NCBI RefSeq assembly: GCF_000377625.1
Contig: NZ_KB898331.1
Location: forward strand, 62,001 to 126,000
Direction of reading: 5' to 3'
Length of the DNA: 64,000 nucleotides
Source: Prevotella veroralis DSM 19559 = JCM 6290
GTDB lineage: Bacteria > Bacteroidota > Bacteroidia > Bacteroidales > Bacteroidaceae
Shown here: positions 37,914 to 47,923 of the stretch, one piece after another
How positions within the stretch are numbered: position 1 is the first letter of the stretch
How the letters are laid out: the number at the start of each line of letters is the position of its first letter
Notes under the pieces: generated by a model
Databases searched by the model: none
What the model was told of the DNA's origin: nothing
Seen by the model: the letters and a program-made list of their open reading frames with translations, nothing else
Translations under genes and position numbers: made by a program

Positions 37914-38560
37914 TTGTAAAGGTATTAGAAGAACCATTTGAGATGAATGAAAAGAATATTATATTAACCGCAAGAGTAGTGAGTATGGTGCTCACACCCT
38001 TTTACTTACCCGTAGTAGGCATTCTTGCTATCTTTACCTTCAGCTATCTTAGCATGTTCCCGTGGCAAGCTAAGCTCTCTTATATCCTATTGGTTTATGC
38101 CTTTACAGTGCTTTTTCCCACCGTTCTTATCCATCTCTACCGTCAGTATCAGGGGTGGACTCCTATACAATTAGGGCAGAAAGAGAAGCGAGTAGTACCT
38201 TATATATTATCCATTGTGTGCTATTTTACGTGCTTCTACATCATGAACTTACTTCATCTACCGCACATGCTGACCTCAATACTCATAGTTGCTCTGGTCA
38301 TACAGATACTCTGTGCCATCATTAATATATGGTGGAAAATATCGACACACACGGCAGCTATTGGTGGAGTAACAGGTTCTTTGATAGCCTTCTCATTGTT
38401 ATATAACTTTGATCCAATGTGGTGGCTATGCCTTACACTGATAGTTTCAGGGATGGTTGGAAGCAGTAGGATGATCCTTAGACAACACTCTTTAGAACAA
38501 GTGACATCGGGCTTCTTCCTTGGAATCGTCAGTTCATTCCTTACGATTATAAACTTATAA
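37910..38560 (+). CDS. PAP2-like membrane protein
   Basis: Membrane protein of 216 residues with about six hydrophobic helices. The patterns KEKRVVPY, THTAAIGG and SRMILRQHSLEQVTSGFFLG sit where lipid phosphatases of the PAP2 family have their three motifs, but they match loosely: the final aspartate is replaced and RP is not exact. It may act on a lipid phosphate or be an inactive relative. The ATG at 37910 overlaps the rpoN stop; an alternative ATG is at 37943. The next gene, purE, starts 43 nt later. Confidence 0.65.
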   Translation: MIVKVLEEPFEMNEKNIILTARVVSMVLTPFYLPVVGILAIFTFSYLSMFPWQAKLSYILLVYAFTVLFPTVLIHLYRQYQGWTPIQLGQKEKRVVPYILSIVCYFTCFYIMNLLHLPHMLTSILIVALVIQILCAIINIWWKISTHTAAIGGVTGSLIAFSLLYNFDPMWWLCLTLIVSGMVGSSRMILRQHSLEQVTSGFFLGIVSSFLTIINL

Positions 38561-38603
38561 GTAAACGAGATAAGCATTAACTCAACTATAACATGAAGTA
38601 GAT

Positions 38604-39110
38604 ATGAAGCCATTAGTTAGTATTATCATGGGTTCAACAAGCGACTTACCCGTAATGGAAAAGGCTTGTAAGTGGTTAGAACAGCAAGAGATTCCTTTCG
38701 AAGTGAATGCTCTTTCAGCACACAGAACGCCTGATGCCGTTGAAACCTTTGCTAAAGAAGCCAAGGGAAGAGGCGTAAAAGTAATCATCGCAGGTGCTGG
38801 TATGGCAGCAGCCTTACCTGGTGTCATTGCCGCATCAACCCCATTACCAGTCATCGGAGTGCCTATCAAGGGTATGCTTGATGGTCTCGATGCGATGTTA
38901 TCGATAATTCAAATGCCTCCAGGGATACCTGTTGCAACCGTAGGAGTCAATGGTGCACAGAACGCGGCGATACTTGCTGCAGAGATGATAGCGCTTGGTA
39001 ACGATGCTATTGCACAAAAGATTGATAACTGGAAGGCGTCTTTAGGACAAAAGATAGAGAAGGCTAATAAGGAACTAGCAGCCATTCAGGACTATAAGTA
39101 TAAGTGCTAA
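38604..39110 (+). CDS. purE: N5-carboxyaminoimidazole ribonucleotide mutase
   Basis: Purine biosynthesis enzyme (class I PurE), moving the carboxyl group of N5-CAIR to give CAIR. The 168 residues carry the family motifs [23 protein letters not shown] with the catalytic histidine, [14 protein letters not shown], and IGVPIKG. No purK is adjacent. A long hairpin lies between it and ispG. Confidence 0.96.
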   Translation: MKPLVSIIMGSTSDLPVMEKACKWLEQQEIPFEVNALSAHRTPDAVETFAKEAKGRGVKVIIAGAGMAAALPGVIAASTPLPVIGVPIKGMLDGLDAMLSIIQMPPGIPVATVGVNGAQNAAILAAEMIALGNDAIAQKIDNWKASLGQKIEKANKELAAIQDYKYKC

Positions 39111-39134
39111 GCAACTTTATTTGCCGTAACTCAC

Positions 39135-39205
39135 CATTCAAAACTCATCCTTCATGATTGTTACAATCGCTTACCAAGCATCGAGAGAGGCGTGAGTTTT
39201 GAATG
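39135..39205. repeat. Cruciform-type inverted repeat between purE and ispG
   Basis: Perfect 13-bp arms CATTCAAAACTCA (39135..39147) and TGAGTTTTGAATG (39193..39205), with a second hairpin GATTGTTACAATC (39156..39168) inside. It could be a terminator, though no T-run follows. Confidence 0.65.
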
Positions 39206-39235
39206 ATGGGGTATGAATTAAGAAGATAAAAGACA

Positions 39236-41170
39236 ATGATTGATTTATTTAACTATGCCAGGAGGAAGACCACAGTAGCCCATGTTGGGGCATTGAACAT
39301 CGGTGGTGAGAATCCAGTTCGTATACAGTCTATGACCACAACATCCACTGATGACACAGAAGGGAGTGTGGCTCAAGCCAAAAGAATCATTGATGCTGGA
39401 GGCGAACTCGTGCGCCTTACCACACAAGGAAAGCGTGAGGCAGAGAACTTAAAACATATCAATGCAGAGCTGAGAGCCGCTGGTTACAACACACCTCTGT
39501 GTGCAGACGTTCACTTCAATGCGAATGTTGCAGACGTAGCAGCGCTCTATGCAGAGAAAGTACGCATCAATCCGGGTAATTATGTGGACCCAGCTCGAAC
39601 ATTCAAAAAGCTTGAATATACTGACGAAGAGTATGCGCAGGAGTTGAAGAAGATTGAGGATCGACTCGTTCCATTCATCAATATCTGTAAAGAAAACCAT
39701 ACGGCAGTACGCATAGGAGTAAATCATGGTAGCTTATCAGACCGCATTCGCAATCGATATGGCGATACTCCGGAGGGCATAGTGGCAAGTTGTATGGAGT
39801 TCCTACACATCTTTCGCAAGCATAACTTCCATGATGTCGTTATCTCTATCAAGTCTTCTAATACCGTAGTAATGGTTCGCTCTGTCCGACTATTAGTTTC
39901 CGAGATGGAGAAAGAGGGCATGAATTACCCATTACACTTAGGTGTTACCGAGGCTGGAGAGGGTGAAGACGGTCGTATCAAGAGTGCTGTTGGTATTGGC
40001 GCATTGCTTGCTGATGGCATAGGAGACACCATTCGCGTATCGTTAAGTGAGGAACCTGAATGTGAGATACCCGTTGCCAAGTACCTTGCATGGTATCTTC
40101 GCCGTCACGAGAAGCATATTCTTATCCCTGGAGAAGCCTATGCTGGTTTCGATTACTTGCGTCCCGAACGTCGTAAGACAGTGGCTGCTGGTAACATAGG
40201 AGGCGATAACGTTCCTGTAGTCATTGCTACTCGTCACCCTAAACAAGCCGCTGTTGAGGTTTCATCAGCCGAGTTGCCAAGTCCAGACTATATCTATGTG
40301 CAGGGCGAACTACCAGAGAAACAAGAGAAGAAGCAAAGGTATATCCTCGATTATGATGCTTATATGAATCTTGCCAATAGTGGTTGTCAATCGTTGGAGA
40401 ACGTTTATCCCATCTTTCCTGTTACTGGTATGCCTTTCATCAGTGCAATTAATAAGGATGTGAAGTTCCTTGTTTTGAAGTTTGGAACACCCTCCGAGGA
40501 GTTCTTAGCATGCTTAAAAGCTCATCCAGAGGTGGTTGTTATCTGCATGACTAACCATCAGAACCGCCTTGGAGACCAACGCGCACTGGCTCATCAACTG
40601 ATGGTTGCAGGCGTGAAGAACCCTCTTATCTTCGCACAAATGTATCAACACTCTACGACGGATGCACCTATACAACCAGCCAATACACCTGCTTCGTTAA
40701 TAGTTAGCCCCAAAGAGCAATTCCAACTAGAAGCTGCTGCGGACATGGGAGCACTCATGATGGATGGACTCACCGATGGTTTATGGCTCATGAATAATGG
40801 AGATTTGGCACAGGAAGATGTTGAACAGACTGCTTTCGCTATCCTTCAGGCAGGCAGATTACGCATGGTTAAAACCGAATACATCTCTTGTCCGGGCTGC
40901 GGACGTACCCTCTACGACCTCAGAACCACCATTGCTCGCATCAAAGAAGCCACTAAAGGCATGAAAGGACTTAAAGTAGGTATCATGGGATGTATCGTTA
41001 ATGGACCTGGAGAAATGGCTGATGCGGACTACGGATACGTTGGTGCTGGACCGAAGAAGGTGAGCCTCTATCGTAAACAAGTGTGCATTGAACATAACAT
41101 ACCAGAGGAGGAAGCAGTAGAGCATCTGCTTGCTTTGATAAGAGCTGATCAAGCAGAAAAGAACAAGTAA
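39236..41170 (+). CDS. ispG: 4-hydroxy-3-methylbut-2-enyl diphosphate synthase, long form
   Basis: Iron-sulphur enzyme of the MEP isoprenoid pathway, converting MEcPP to HMBPP. The N-terminal TIM barrel (VRIQSMTTTSTDDTEGSVAQ, CADVHFNA, KVRINPGN) and the C-terminal [4Fe-4S] domain are present; cluster cysteines are in SCPGCGRTL (about 551 and 554) and GIMGCIVNGPGE (about 585). At 644 residues it is the long, plant- and Bacteroidota-type form with an extra middle domain, versus ~370 in E. coli. It supplies precursors for the polyprenyl synthase also encoded in this window. Confidence 0.96.
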   Translation: MIDLFNYARRKTTVAHVGALNIGGENPVRIQSMTTTSTDDTEGSVAQAKRIIDAGGELVRLTTQGKREAENLKHINAELRAAGYNTPLCADVHFNANVADVAALYAEKVRINPGNYVDPARTFKKLEYTDEEYAQELKKIEDRLVPFINICKENHTAVRIGVNHGSLSDRIRNRYGDTPEGIVASCMEFLHIFRKHNFHDVVISIKSSNTVVMVRSVRLLVSEMEKEGMNYPLHLGVTEAGEGEDGRIKSAVGIGALLADGIGDTIRVSLSEEPECEIPVAKYLAWYLRRHEKHILIPGEAYAGFDYLRPERRKTVAAGNIGGDNVPVVIATRHPKQAAVEVSSAELPSPDYIYVQGELPEKQEKKQRYILDYDAYMNLANSGCQSLENVYPIFPVTGMPFISAINKDVKFLVLKFGTPSEEFLACLKAHPEVVVICMTNHQNRLGDQRALAHQLMVAGVKNPLIFAQMYQHSTTDAPIQPANTPASLIVSPKEQFQLEAAADMGALMMDGLTDGLWLMNNGDLAQEDVEQTAFAILQAGRLRMVKTEYISCPGCGRTLYDLRTTIARIKEATKGMKGLKVGIMGCIVNGPGEMADADYGYVGAGPKKVSLYRKQVCIEHNIPEEEAVEHLLALIRADQAEKNK

Positions 41171-41191
41171 TAGATATCCCATCATCAAGAG

Positions 41192-41215
41192 AAGTCCCTT
41201 TCGAGGGGCTTTTTG
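41192..41215 (+). terminator. Intrinsic terminator after ispG
   Basis: Stem AAGTCCCT and AGGGGCTT around a TTCG loop, followed by five Ts; 22 nt after the ispG stop. Confidence 0.8.
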
Positions 41216-41317
41216 TAATGAATTCATCATGTATAAGGCACTTATATAGAGCAAATTAGGCGTATCTGTTAAAAAAAGTAATAATGTTGATAAAGTAAAA
41301 AGGTAGTATATTAATCG

Positions 41318-41349
41318 CTTGTATCTTTCCTTTTTATCACCTATCTTTG
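41318..41349 (+). promoter_or_regulatory. Promoter of the sensor kinase gene, leaderless geometry
   Basis: CTTG at 41318..41321, 20-nt spacer, TATCTTTG at 41342..41349. The kinase ATG is at 41354, only 4 nt after the -7 element. Confidence 0.6.
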
Positions 41350-41353
41350 CACC

Positions 41354-42421
41354 ATGAAGGTACTAAAGAGGTTTAAGCTACAACCCCTGAGACGCTATAA
41401 TCTATCCATATTAGGCGCACAGGTAGGCGTATATGCTGCTCTTGTCTCTATCTGGACACTGGTCACCATGCTCATAGAACATGATATCAACACCATTCAA
41501 GAGTCAATTCGCATCAACGCTTTAGTACTCTTCTTGCTCTTAATTGTCTTCATGGTCAACTTCTATCTACTTGTTCCTTACTTCTTCGAAGCAAAAGATA
41601 GGATTAAACAATGGACCTTTTGGATTATCAATTTAGTGTTTATTATCCTCTGGGATAAGCAGTTTTTCAACATATATAACGCCACCTTGCCATCCGATAC
41701 CACCCGAATTGGATTCTATCAGTTCGGTGTTCTATGGATGATACTCAACTATGCTATGGTCGTAGCAGCCATCTTTGTGCGGTATTATATCCGTCACAAC
41801 GCATTGAAAAGACAGCTAAGAGAACAGAAACAGAAGATGACAGAGGCAGAGTTAGCCTGGTTGAAGAACCAACTAAACCCTCATTTCCTCTTCAATACAC
41901 TGAACAATATAGCGTCACTAACGCAGACCAGCCCTGCAAATGCACAACGGGCAATAGGTCAACTATCAGAGTTATTGCGCTACACATTGTATGCCACGCA
42001 GCCAAAAGAGGTGAGTTTGATGGGCGAGATAGCCTTTATTAAGAACTACATCAACCTCATGCGCCTTCGTTCGGGGGCTAATGTGGAGATAACCAGCCAG
42101 TTCACAATTCAGAACTCACAGCTATTAATAGCCCCACTGTTATTCCTTACGCCCGTTGAGAACGCTTTTAAACATGGTATCAGTGCCACCAATCCATCGT
42201 TCATACACATCTCTATCATTGAAGAAGACGGTAACATCATCTTCTTATCAGAGAATAGTAACTACCCAAAGAACGCCACTGACAAGAGTGGGAAAGGCAT
42301 TGGACTGGAGAATATGTACCGCCGGTTAGAGTTAATATACCCTCGCCACTATCGCATCCATCAAGTCATTGACCGCAACATATACCGCACAAAGATTACT
42401 ATCACACCTTTCGAGCATTAA
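41354..42421 (+). CDS. LytS/YehU-type sensor histidine kinase
   Basis: Membrane sensor kinase of 355 residues. Four hydrophobic helices fill the first ~145 residues, then a coiled segment (LKRQLREQKQKMTEAEL) leads to the His_kinase family motif LKNQLNPHFLFNTLNNIASL, with the phosphorylated histidine near residue 178. The ATP domain shows TPVENAFKHGIS and GKGIGLENMYRRL. Such kinases normally pair with an adjacent LytTR response regulator; none is next to it here. The folate genes pabB and pabC follow within 4 nt, which looks like accidental or shared transcription. Confidence 0.88.
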   Translation: MKVLKRFKLQPLRRYNLSILGAQVGVYAALVSIWTLVTMLIEHDINTIQESIRINALVLFLLLIVFMVNFYLLVPYFFEAKDRIKQWTFWIINLVFIILWDKQFFNIYNATLPSDTTRIGFYQFGVLWMILNYAMVVAAIFVRYYIRHNALKRQLREQKQKMTEAELAWLKNQLNPHFLFNTLNNIASLTQTSPANAQRAIGQLSELLRYTLYATQPKEVSLMGEIAFIKNYINLMRLRSGANVEITSQFTIQNSQLLIAPLLFLTPVENAFKHGISATNPSFIHISIIEEDGNIIFLSENSNYPKNATDKSGKGIGLENMYRRLELIYPRHYRIHQVIDRNIYRTKITITPFEH

Positions 42422-42424
42422 AGA

Positions 42425-43462
42425 ATGATGATGATTCAAGTGCAAAAACAATATGGAACTATAAAACAAAACATGAGATTATACAATAGGGAAGATGCCA
42501 TACAACACATGAACAGATTGGCGAAGGAGAATAAAGACTTTGTCTTCATCATCAATTATGAGGCTAATGGGGCTTACGTAGCCGAGACTTCCGATATAGA
42601 TCCTACGGAGTTATTATATTCCTTTCCCTCTTTTGATAACGTTCCAAGCGACGAATCCTGTAATAACGAGGAGGTGGAATGGCAAATCCAACCACTCACA
42701 AGAGACGAATATGAGCCTCGCATCAATCTCATTAAGCATTACGAGCAACAAGGAGACAGCTATTTAGCCAATCTCACATGCAAGATCCCCATTCAAACAA
42801 ACCTCTCTTTGCATGACATCTTCCTACGTTCAAAGGCGTTATACCGCTGTTGGATGAAAGGAAAGTTCGTCTGTTTCTCCCCCGAGATATTTGTTCGTAT
42901 CAATGAGAAGGGCGTTATTTCTTCTTATCCGATGAAGGGAACAATCGCTGCCACAGTCCCCCACGCATCTAAAACCCTGTTAGACAACAAGAAAGAAGCG
43001 GCAGAACACGCTACTATCGTTGACCTCATCCGCAACGATTTGAGCATGATTGCAAGTAAAGTAAGCGTCTCTCGCTATCGATACATCGACCGTTTGGCGA
43101 CAAATAAAGGACAAATATTGCAGACAAGTTCGGAGATTACAGGGCAACTCGCTACTAATTACAGAGAAGAAATTGGTAGTTTGCTCTTCCGCCTACTGCC
43201 CGCTGGGTCAATAACAGGTGCTCCAAAACGTCGAACCATGGAGATTATTCATGAGGCGGAAGGCTATGAAAGGGACTTCTATACGGGTGTTATGGGTTGT
43301 TACAGTAATGGTGCTCTGGATAGCGCAGTGATGATTCGCTTCATAGATGAGGATGAGCAAGGACATTACTACTATAAGGCTGGGGGCGGTATAACGGCTC
43401 AGAGCAATAATAATGACGAATACAACGAGGTAATAGAAAAGGTTTATGTGCCAATATATTGA
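42425..43462 (+). CDS. pabB: Aminodeoxychorismate synthase component I
   Basis: Chorismate-using enzyme of folate synthesis, making 4-amino-4-deoxychorismate. The 345 residues represent mainly the catalytic domain; motifs are FVCFSPEIFVRI, SYPMKGTIA, LIRNDLSMIA, GSITGAPKRRTMEIIHEAE and YTGVMGCYSNG. The usual N-terminal half is short. Several ATGs in a row (42425, 42428, 42431) make the exact start uncertain. pabC overlaps by 17 nt, as expected for partners in one pathway. Anthranilate synthase is excluded by the pabC neighbour and short length. Confidence 0.88.
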   Translation: MMMIQVQKQYGTIKQNMRLYNREDAIQHMNRLAKENKDFVFIINYEANGAYVAETSDIDPTELLYSFPSFDNVPSDESCNNEEVEWQIQPLTRDEYEPRINLIKHYEQQGDSYLANLTCKIPIQTNLSLHDIFLRSKALYRCWMKGKFVCFSPEIFVRINEKGVISSYPMKGTIAATVPHASKTLLDNKKEAAEHATIVDLIRNDLSMIASKVSVSRYRYIDRLATNKGQILQTSSEITGQLATNYREEIGSLLFRLLPAGSITGAPKRRTMEIIHEAEGYERDFYTGVMGCYSNGALDSAVMIRFIDEDEQGHYYYKAGGGITAQSNNNDEYNEVIEKVYVPIY

Positions 43463-44042
43463 GTCTTTAAGGGTCGTGGATGGGCACATCTGCAACCTTG
43501 CATACCATCAGCAGCGAATGAACAAAACACGATTAGAAGTGTTCGGACAGCCTACTCCCCTACTCCTTAACGATATTCTAAAGAACGTAAAGGCTCCTTC
43601 TGGGCTTGTTAAGCTACGTTTTATTTATGATGAGACAGGTATTCATGACATGAGCTGTACGCCTTACAAACGCAAAGAAATACACTCCTTACGTCTTGTT
43701 ACAGCCAACAACATTGATTACAGATACAAGAGTGTGGATCGGTCTGCCCTTAATCAACTCAAAGAAAAGCAAGGCAAGTGTGACGAAATATTGATTATTC
43801 GCAATAACCACATCACTGATACCTCTTATACAAACGTGGCTCTCTATGATGGCAAACAATGGTTTACACCCTCTACCCCACTCCTTCAAGGTACAATGAG
43901 GCAGAGTTTGCTGGATAAAGGACTACTACAAGAGCGTGAACTCCTCGTCTCCGACCTCCCTAACTACAAGCAGATTAGCCTCTTCAATGCTATGATGGAA
44001 CTCGGAGAAGTGGTCTTACCAGTGAACAAGATTATAGGTTAG
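43446..44042 (+). CDS. pabC: Aminodeoxychorismate lyase-type aminotransferase class IV
   Basis: PLP enzyme of 198 residues that releases p-aminobenzoate from aminodeoxychorismate. Visible motifs are HICNLAYHQQRMNKTR (arginine of the family), the candidate PLP-lysine region DYRYKSVDRSAL near residue 98, DEILIIRNNHITDTSYTNVALYDG, and TPLLQGTMRQSLLDKG. It is shorter than the E. coli enzyme (269) but seems complete for Bacteroidota versions. The start overlaps pabB. It is followed by a hairpin. Confidence 0.85.
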   Translation: MCQYIESLRVVDGHICNLAYHQQRMNKTRLEVFGQPTPLLLNDILKNVKAPSGLVKLRFIYDETGIHDMSCTPYKRKEIHSLRLVTANNIDYRYKSVDRSALNQLKEKQGKCDEILIIRNNHITDTSYTNVALYDGKQWFTPSTPLLQGTMRQSLLDKGLLQERELLVSDLPNYKQISLFNAMMELGEVVLPVNKIIG

Positions 44043-44057
44043 GACGTTAGGGATATA

Positions 44058-44082
44058 GGCTCTTCTCCATATAAGAAGAGCC
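44058..44082 (+). terminator. Hairpin after pabC
   Basis: GGCTCTTCT (44058..44066) and AGAAGAGCC (44074..44082) pair perfectly 15 nt after the stop codon. The tail is C-rich, not T-rich, so termination is uncertain; the two arms also start 22 bp apart like the arrays. Confidence 0.6.
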
Positions 44083-44120
44083 TCCCCTATCCTACAGCAC
44101 ACCAACTATTAAATCATTAG

Positions 44121-44296
44121 AAACACTTGTCTGTTCACAAAGAAACTCTGTTTTAAACAAATTATTAGATTAAAAATTAATTATTATTAATCTATTTATA
44201 ATGTATTATTAATCTCTTCTTTAATTATCAAAGAGCTTATTGATGATATAAATAAGCCTTGATGCTATCATTAAAAGGCTTTTCCTTTTCTATACA
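44121..44296. repeat. Degenerate 22-bp-phased array, about 8 units, AT-rich
   Basis: Units at 22-bp steps from 44121 begin AAACACTTGTC, AAACTCTGTTT, TTAGATTAAAA, TTAATCTATTT, TTAATCTCTTC, AAGAGCTTATT, TAAGCCTTGAT and AAGGCTTTTCC. TTAGATTAA and TTAATCTA are complementary neighbours; likewise TAAGCCTT and AAGGCTT. The first unit resembles the second unit of the 16026 array. No gene lies in 44043-44633. Confidence 0.55.
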
Positions 44297-44515
44297 AGTC
44301 CATTAGCTGCAATGCTATATGGCATTTTTAAGAGAAGAGACAGAGCCTGTATTGCAGAAAGAAAGATAATTGCAGCAGACTTAAAAACATACAAATAAAA
44401 CAGAGCAAAAAGTTAAGAAGGAAAGAGGAAACCATGAGTTAGAAAGCAGCAAAAGCCCCAGAATACAAAAATCTTATGTTTTTTTGGTATTGCAATACAA
44501 ATATCTTATAAGAAT

Positions 44516-44546
44516 TTTGTACTCCACTACAAAATAGCTATATTTG
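44516..44546 (+). promoter_or_regulatory. Promoter of the small membrane protein gene
   Basis: TTTG at 44516..44519, 19-nt spacer, TATATTTG at 44539..44546, about 87 nt before the ATG at 44634. A 12-bp palindrome GTATTGCAATAC lies just upstream (44487..44498) and could be an operator. Confidence 0.7.
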
Positions 44547-44633
44547 TCCTTGTATGCAACAAGAGCATATTTACGAATCAGGCATATAGTTTCGTACAAT
44601 CGTAACATCTGATAATATAGATAGTTTCATCCT

Positions 44634-45008
44634 ATGAGAATACCGCAGAAGAGGATACATTACCACTTTATTGATTATCTTTATTATGTCGGAGAACATA
44701 AATACACAGGGCGAATGGATGGTCCATTTATGATTTGCCTGCCTCTTTTTATACCCTTGATGATTTTATTCTTCAAGCTAAACATATACGTAATAAGCCC
44801 CAAATGGGACTTTTGTATAGCTTTTCTGATTGTCTTTCTAACTGCTAACTATATCATCTCTAAACTATACGAACGTAATAACAGGAGGGAACGAGTACTC
44901 AAACACTTTAAGAAAACACTATGGGGAAATGATGCTGTGATGGCTGCCTTTATATTAATGTGGTTTCTTACAAATATAAGCCTACCCCTTTTTTTCATCA
45001 AACTATAA
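44634..45008 (+). CDS. Small hypothetical membrane protein
   Basis: Not recognised. It is 124 residues long with three or four hydrophobic segments: MICLPLFIPLMILFF, DFCIAFLIVFLTANYII and, at the C-terminus, AAFILMWFLTNISLPLFFI, separated by a basic loop (KLYERNNRRERVLKHFKK). It has its own good promoter and a terminator, supporting it as a real gene. Likely located in the inner membrane; role unknown. Confidence 0.65.
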   Translation: MRIPQKRIHYHFIDYLYYVGEHKYTGRMDGPFMICLPLFIPLMILFFKLNIYVISPKWDFCIAFLIVFLTANYIISKLYERNNRRERVLKHFKKTLWGNDAVMAAFILMWFLTNISLPLFFIKL

Positions 45009-45017
45009 CACATAAAA

Positions 45018-45062
45018 AAGCCAATACACGTGAGTTTATGCAAGACCAGTATGTATTGGCTT
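45018..45062. terminator. Bidirectional terminator between convergent genes
   Basis: Stem AAGCCAATACA (45018..45028) with TGTATTGGCTT (45052..45062), flanked by an A-run on the left. It ends both the small membrane protein gene and mutS. Confidence 0.75.
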
Positions 45063-45086
45063 ATATTATAAGTGCTTATTACGAAT

Positions 45087-47747
45087 CTATCCGTTCAGTA
45101 TCTTCTTAATATCGTTGAGCTTATTAAGGGCTTCAACAGGCGTTAAGTTATTGACATCAAGCCCAAGAATCTCATCACGAATCTGCGTAAGTACAGGGTC
45201 ATCAAGCTGGAAGAAAGAGAGTTGAACGCCCTCCCTACTCTTCTCCAAATGCTCGACAGCAGACTTACCAACACTTCCCACTTGTGAATTATCAGCCTCT
45301 AACTCCTTTAGAATAACGTTTGCCCGCTTTACTATTGAGCGTGGCATACCAGCGATTTCAGCAACATGAATACCGAAAGAGTGCTCACTTCCGCCTCGTG
45401 TTAACTTACGAAGAAAGATGATCTTACCGTCTACCTCCTTCACAGAAACATTATAGTTTTTGATGCGAGAGAAGCTCTTCTCCATCTCATTCAATTCATG
45501 GTAATGGGTCGCAAAGAGCGTTCGCGCCTGTGCTTTAGGATGCTCATGTAGATACTCAACTATCGCCCATGCAATGCTTATTCCATCGTATGTACTGGTG
45601 CCACGTCCCAACTCGTCAAAGAGAACTAACGAACGCGGCGTGACATTGTTGAGGATATTTGCGGCCTCAGTCATCTCTACCATAAAGGTTGACTCACCCA
45701 ATGAGATATTGTCGGAAGCCCCCACACGTGTGAAGATCTTATCTACTATACCAATACGCGCACGCTCCGCAGGAACAAAACAACCTATTTGTGCCAAGAG
45801 AACTATCAGTGCTGTTTGACGCAAAAGGGCTGATTTACCAGCCATATTAGGACCTGTTATCATCATAATCTGCTGATGTTCGGTATCTAACTTAACGTCA
45901 TTAGGAACGTACTGTTCACCTATTGGCAACTGAGTCTCTATAACAGGATGACGCCCTTGGTGTATGTCCAGTACATCAGACTCATCCACTGTCGGGCGCA
46001 CATAATGCTGTTGTAAGGCTATCTTCATAAATGATAACAAGCAGTCGAGATGTGCCACAAGGTTGGCATTAACCTGTATCTGTGGGATAAAAGGTTGCAT
46101 GTCTTGAATCAACTCCATAAAGAGTTGCCCCTCACGAGCCAATATCTTCTCATCAGCACCAAGTATCTTCTCTTCATACTCCTTAAGTTCTGGCGTGATA
46201 TAACGCTCTGCCTGTGCCAGTGTTTGCTTACGGATCCAATCCTTAGGAACCTTATTTTTAAAGGTATTACGCACCTCTAAGTAATAACCAAACACATTAT
46301 TGAACCCCACCTTAAGCGAGGTTATACCCGTCTGTGCGATCTCTTTCTCTTGTATCTCAAGTAGATACTGCTTTCCATTATCACGAATTGAACGTAAATC
46401 ATCCAATTCCTTATCATATCCAGATGCTATCACATCCCCTTTAGCGACCAGTTGTGGTGGGTCAACATTGATTTCTTTCTCTATACGATCACGTAGGCTC
46501 GCACAGAGATTCAACTGCTCTCCTATCCTATTCAGCGACTTATTATTCGTAGAAAGGCATTCTGCTTTCACTAGTTCGATAGCTTTTAAAGCATTCTTCA
46601 GCTGTACCACCTCACGTGGAGATACCCTTCCAACAGCTACCTTAGATATGATTCGTTCTAAGTCACCCATCTGGTGGAACTGTTCATCAATGTTGTTACG
46701 GAAATCGGAGGCTCGGAAGAAATGATCAACGATGTCTAATCGTTCGTTGATAACCGCTACATCTTTCAAAGGAAAGACCACCCAACGCCGAAGCATACGC
46801 CCACCCATAGGGGTGATGGTATTGTCGATGACATTAAGAAGAGACGCTCCACCCTCATTCATAGGGGCTATCAGCTCCAGAGAACGAACCGTAAAGCGAT
46901 CCATTCGCACGTATTTATCCTCTTCAATACGCGTTAATGAGGTGATATGATTTATCTGTGTATGTTGCGTAAGGTCAAGGTATTGCAGGATAGCACCTGC
47001 TGCTATCACACCATTAGACAAGTGTTCAACACCGAAACCCTTAAGGTTTTTAGTGCCAAAGTGCTTTAGTAACTTTTGACGAGCAGTCTGATCGGTGAAG
47101 ACCCAATCGTCCATCTCAAACGTACATAAGCGTGTTCCAAAGTAACGTTCGAAGTCTCTTCGCTTCGAACGATCGAATAATACCTCCTTAGGTTGGAAAC
47201 TTCCAAACAGCTTCTCGACGTAATCAAAGGTTCCTTCGCCCGTTAGGAACTCACCAGTTGATATATCCAAGAAACTGACACCACATGCACTTTTACCAAA
47301 GTGAATGGCAGCCAAGAAGTTATTCTCCTTATAGTTCAACACGTTATCACTAAGGGCTACACCTGGAGTAACCAACTCTGTGATACCACGTTTCACCATC
47401 TTATCCATTGCGGATAAGCCTTTTTTACCCTTAATAGCCTCTCGCTTCTTCTTAGGATCTTCTAATTGGTCGCAAATAGCAACTCTTTTACCAGCTCGGA
47501 TGAGCTTAGGTAGATAGGTATCAAGGGCATGATGAGGGAAACCAGCCATCTCTATAGAACCGCTAAGTCCCCCATTATTACGACGAGTAAGGGTTATACC
47601 AAGTACACGAGCTGACTCCACTGCATCTTCACCATAGGTTTCATAGAAGTCACCACACCTAAAGAGTAACATTGCATCAGGGTGTTGTGCCTTCATCGAG
47701 AAGAACTGCTTCATCATTGGGGTTAGTCCCTTGTCATCTTTTACCAT
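45087..47747 (-). CDS. mutS: DNA mismatch repair protein MutS
   Basis: Mismatch recognition ATPase, 886 residues. The mismatch-binding domain starts with [28 protein letters not shown], including the conserved phenylalanine-x-glutamate (GDFYE) that contacts the mismatch. The ATPase domain has Walker [14 protein letters not shown] near residue 631, [13 protein letters not shown] (Walker B) near 708 and [10 protein letters not shown]. The C-terminal clamp region is complete. It has a strong promoter of its own. Confidence 0.97.
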   Translation of the reverse strand: MVKDDKGLTPMMKQFFSMKAQHPDAMLLFRCGDFYETYGEDAVESARVLGITLTRRNNGGLSGSIEMAGFPHHALDTYLPKLIRAGKRVAICDQLEDPKKKREAIKGKKGLSAMDKMVKRGITELVTPGVALSDNVLNYKENNFLAAIHFGKSACGVSFLDISTGEFLTGEGTFDYVEKLFGSFQPKEVLFDRSKRRDFERYFGTRLCTFEMDDWVFTDQTARQKLLKHFGTKNLKGFGVEHLSNGVIAAGAILQYLDLTQHTQINHITSLTRIEEDKYVRMDRFTVRSLELIAPMNEGGASLLNVIDNTITPMGGRMLRRWVVFPLKDVAVINERLDIVDHFFRASDFRNNIDEQFHQMGDLERIISKVAVGRVSPREVVQLKNALKAIELVKAECLSTNNKSLNRIGEQLNLCASLRDRIEKEINVDPPQLVAKGDVIASGYDKELDDLRSIRDNGKQYLLEIQEKEIAQTGITSLKVGFNNVFGYYLEVRNTFKNKVPKDWIRKQTLAQAERYITPELKEYEEKILGADEKILAREGQLFMELIQDMQPFIPQIQVNANLVAHLDCLLSFMKIALQQHYVRPTVDESDVLDIHQGRHPVIETQLPIGEQYVPNDVKLDTEHQQIMMITGPNMAGKSALLRQTALIVLLAQIGCFVPAERARIGIVDKIFTRVGASDNISLGESTFMVEMTEAANILNNVTPRSLVLFDELGRGTSTYDGISIAWAIVEYLHEHPKAQARTLFATHYHELNEMEKSFSRIKNYNVSVKEVDGKIIFLRKLTRGGSEHSFGIHVAEIAGMPRSIVKRANVILKELEADNSQVGSVGKSAVEHLEKSREGVQLSFFQLDDPVLTQIRDEILGLDVNNLTPVEALNKLNDIKKILNG

Positions 47748-47795
47748 AGCTATTTACGTCTTTTTTAGTCTTTTCTTATATCCTTTTAAAGTTTA

Positions 47796-47827
47796 CAAAA
47801 GTACAAAAAAGACTATGAAAGCCCAAA
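47796..47827 (-). promoter_or_regulatory. Promoter of mutS
   Basis: Read leftwards: TTTG 47827..47824, 20-nt spacer, TACTTTTG 47803..47796, about 49 nt before the mutS ATG. Confidence 0.75.
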
Positions 47828-47835
47828 TAAATAAA

Positions 47836-47858
47836 CCATTAACCATACTTGTTAATGG
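47836..47858 (-). terminator. Hairpin terminator after hicB
   Basis: CCATTAAC and GTTAATGG form a perfect stem; on the minus strand it is followed by TTTATTTATTT. It lies 66 nt past the hicB stop codon and abuts the mutS -33 box. Confidence 0.65.
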
Positions 47859-47923
47859 TAAGAAGTCTTCTAAAGTAGACCTTAGAACAACATAAAAGAC
47901 TAAGATTTACCTCGCAAAAAACA

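Noticed and set aside
45020..45035. Third parS site (CACGTGA)
   Set aside because: Only the central CACGTGA matches; the outer arms do not, and it is the loop side of a terminator stem.
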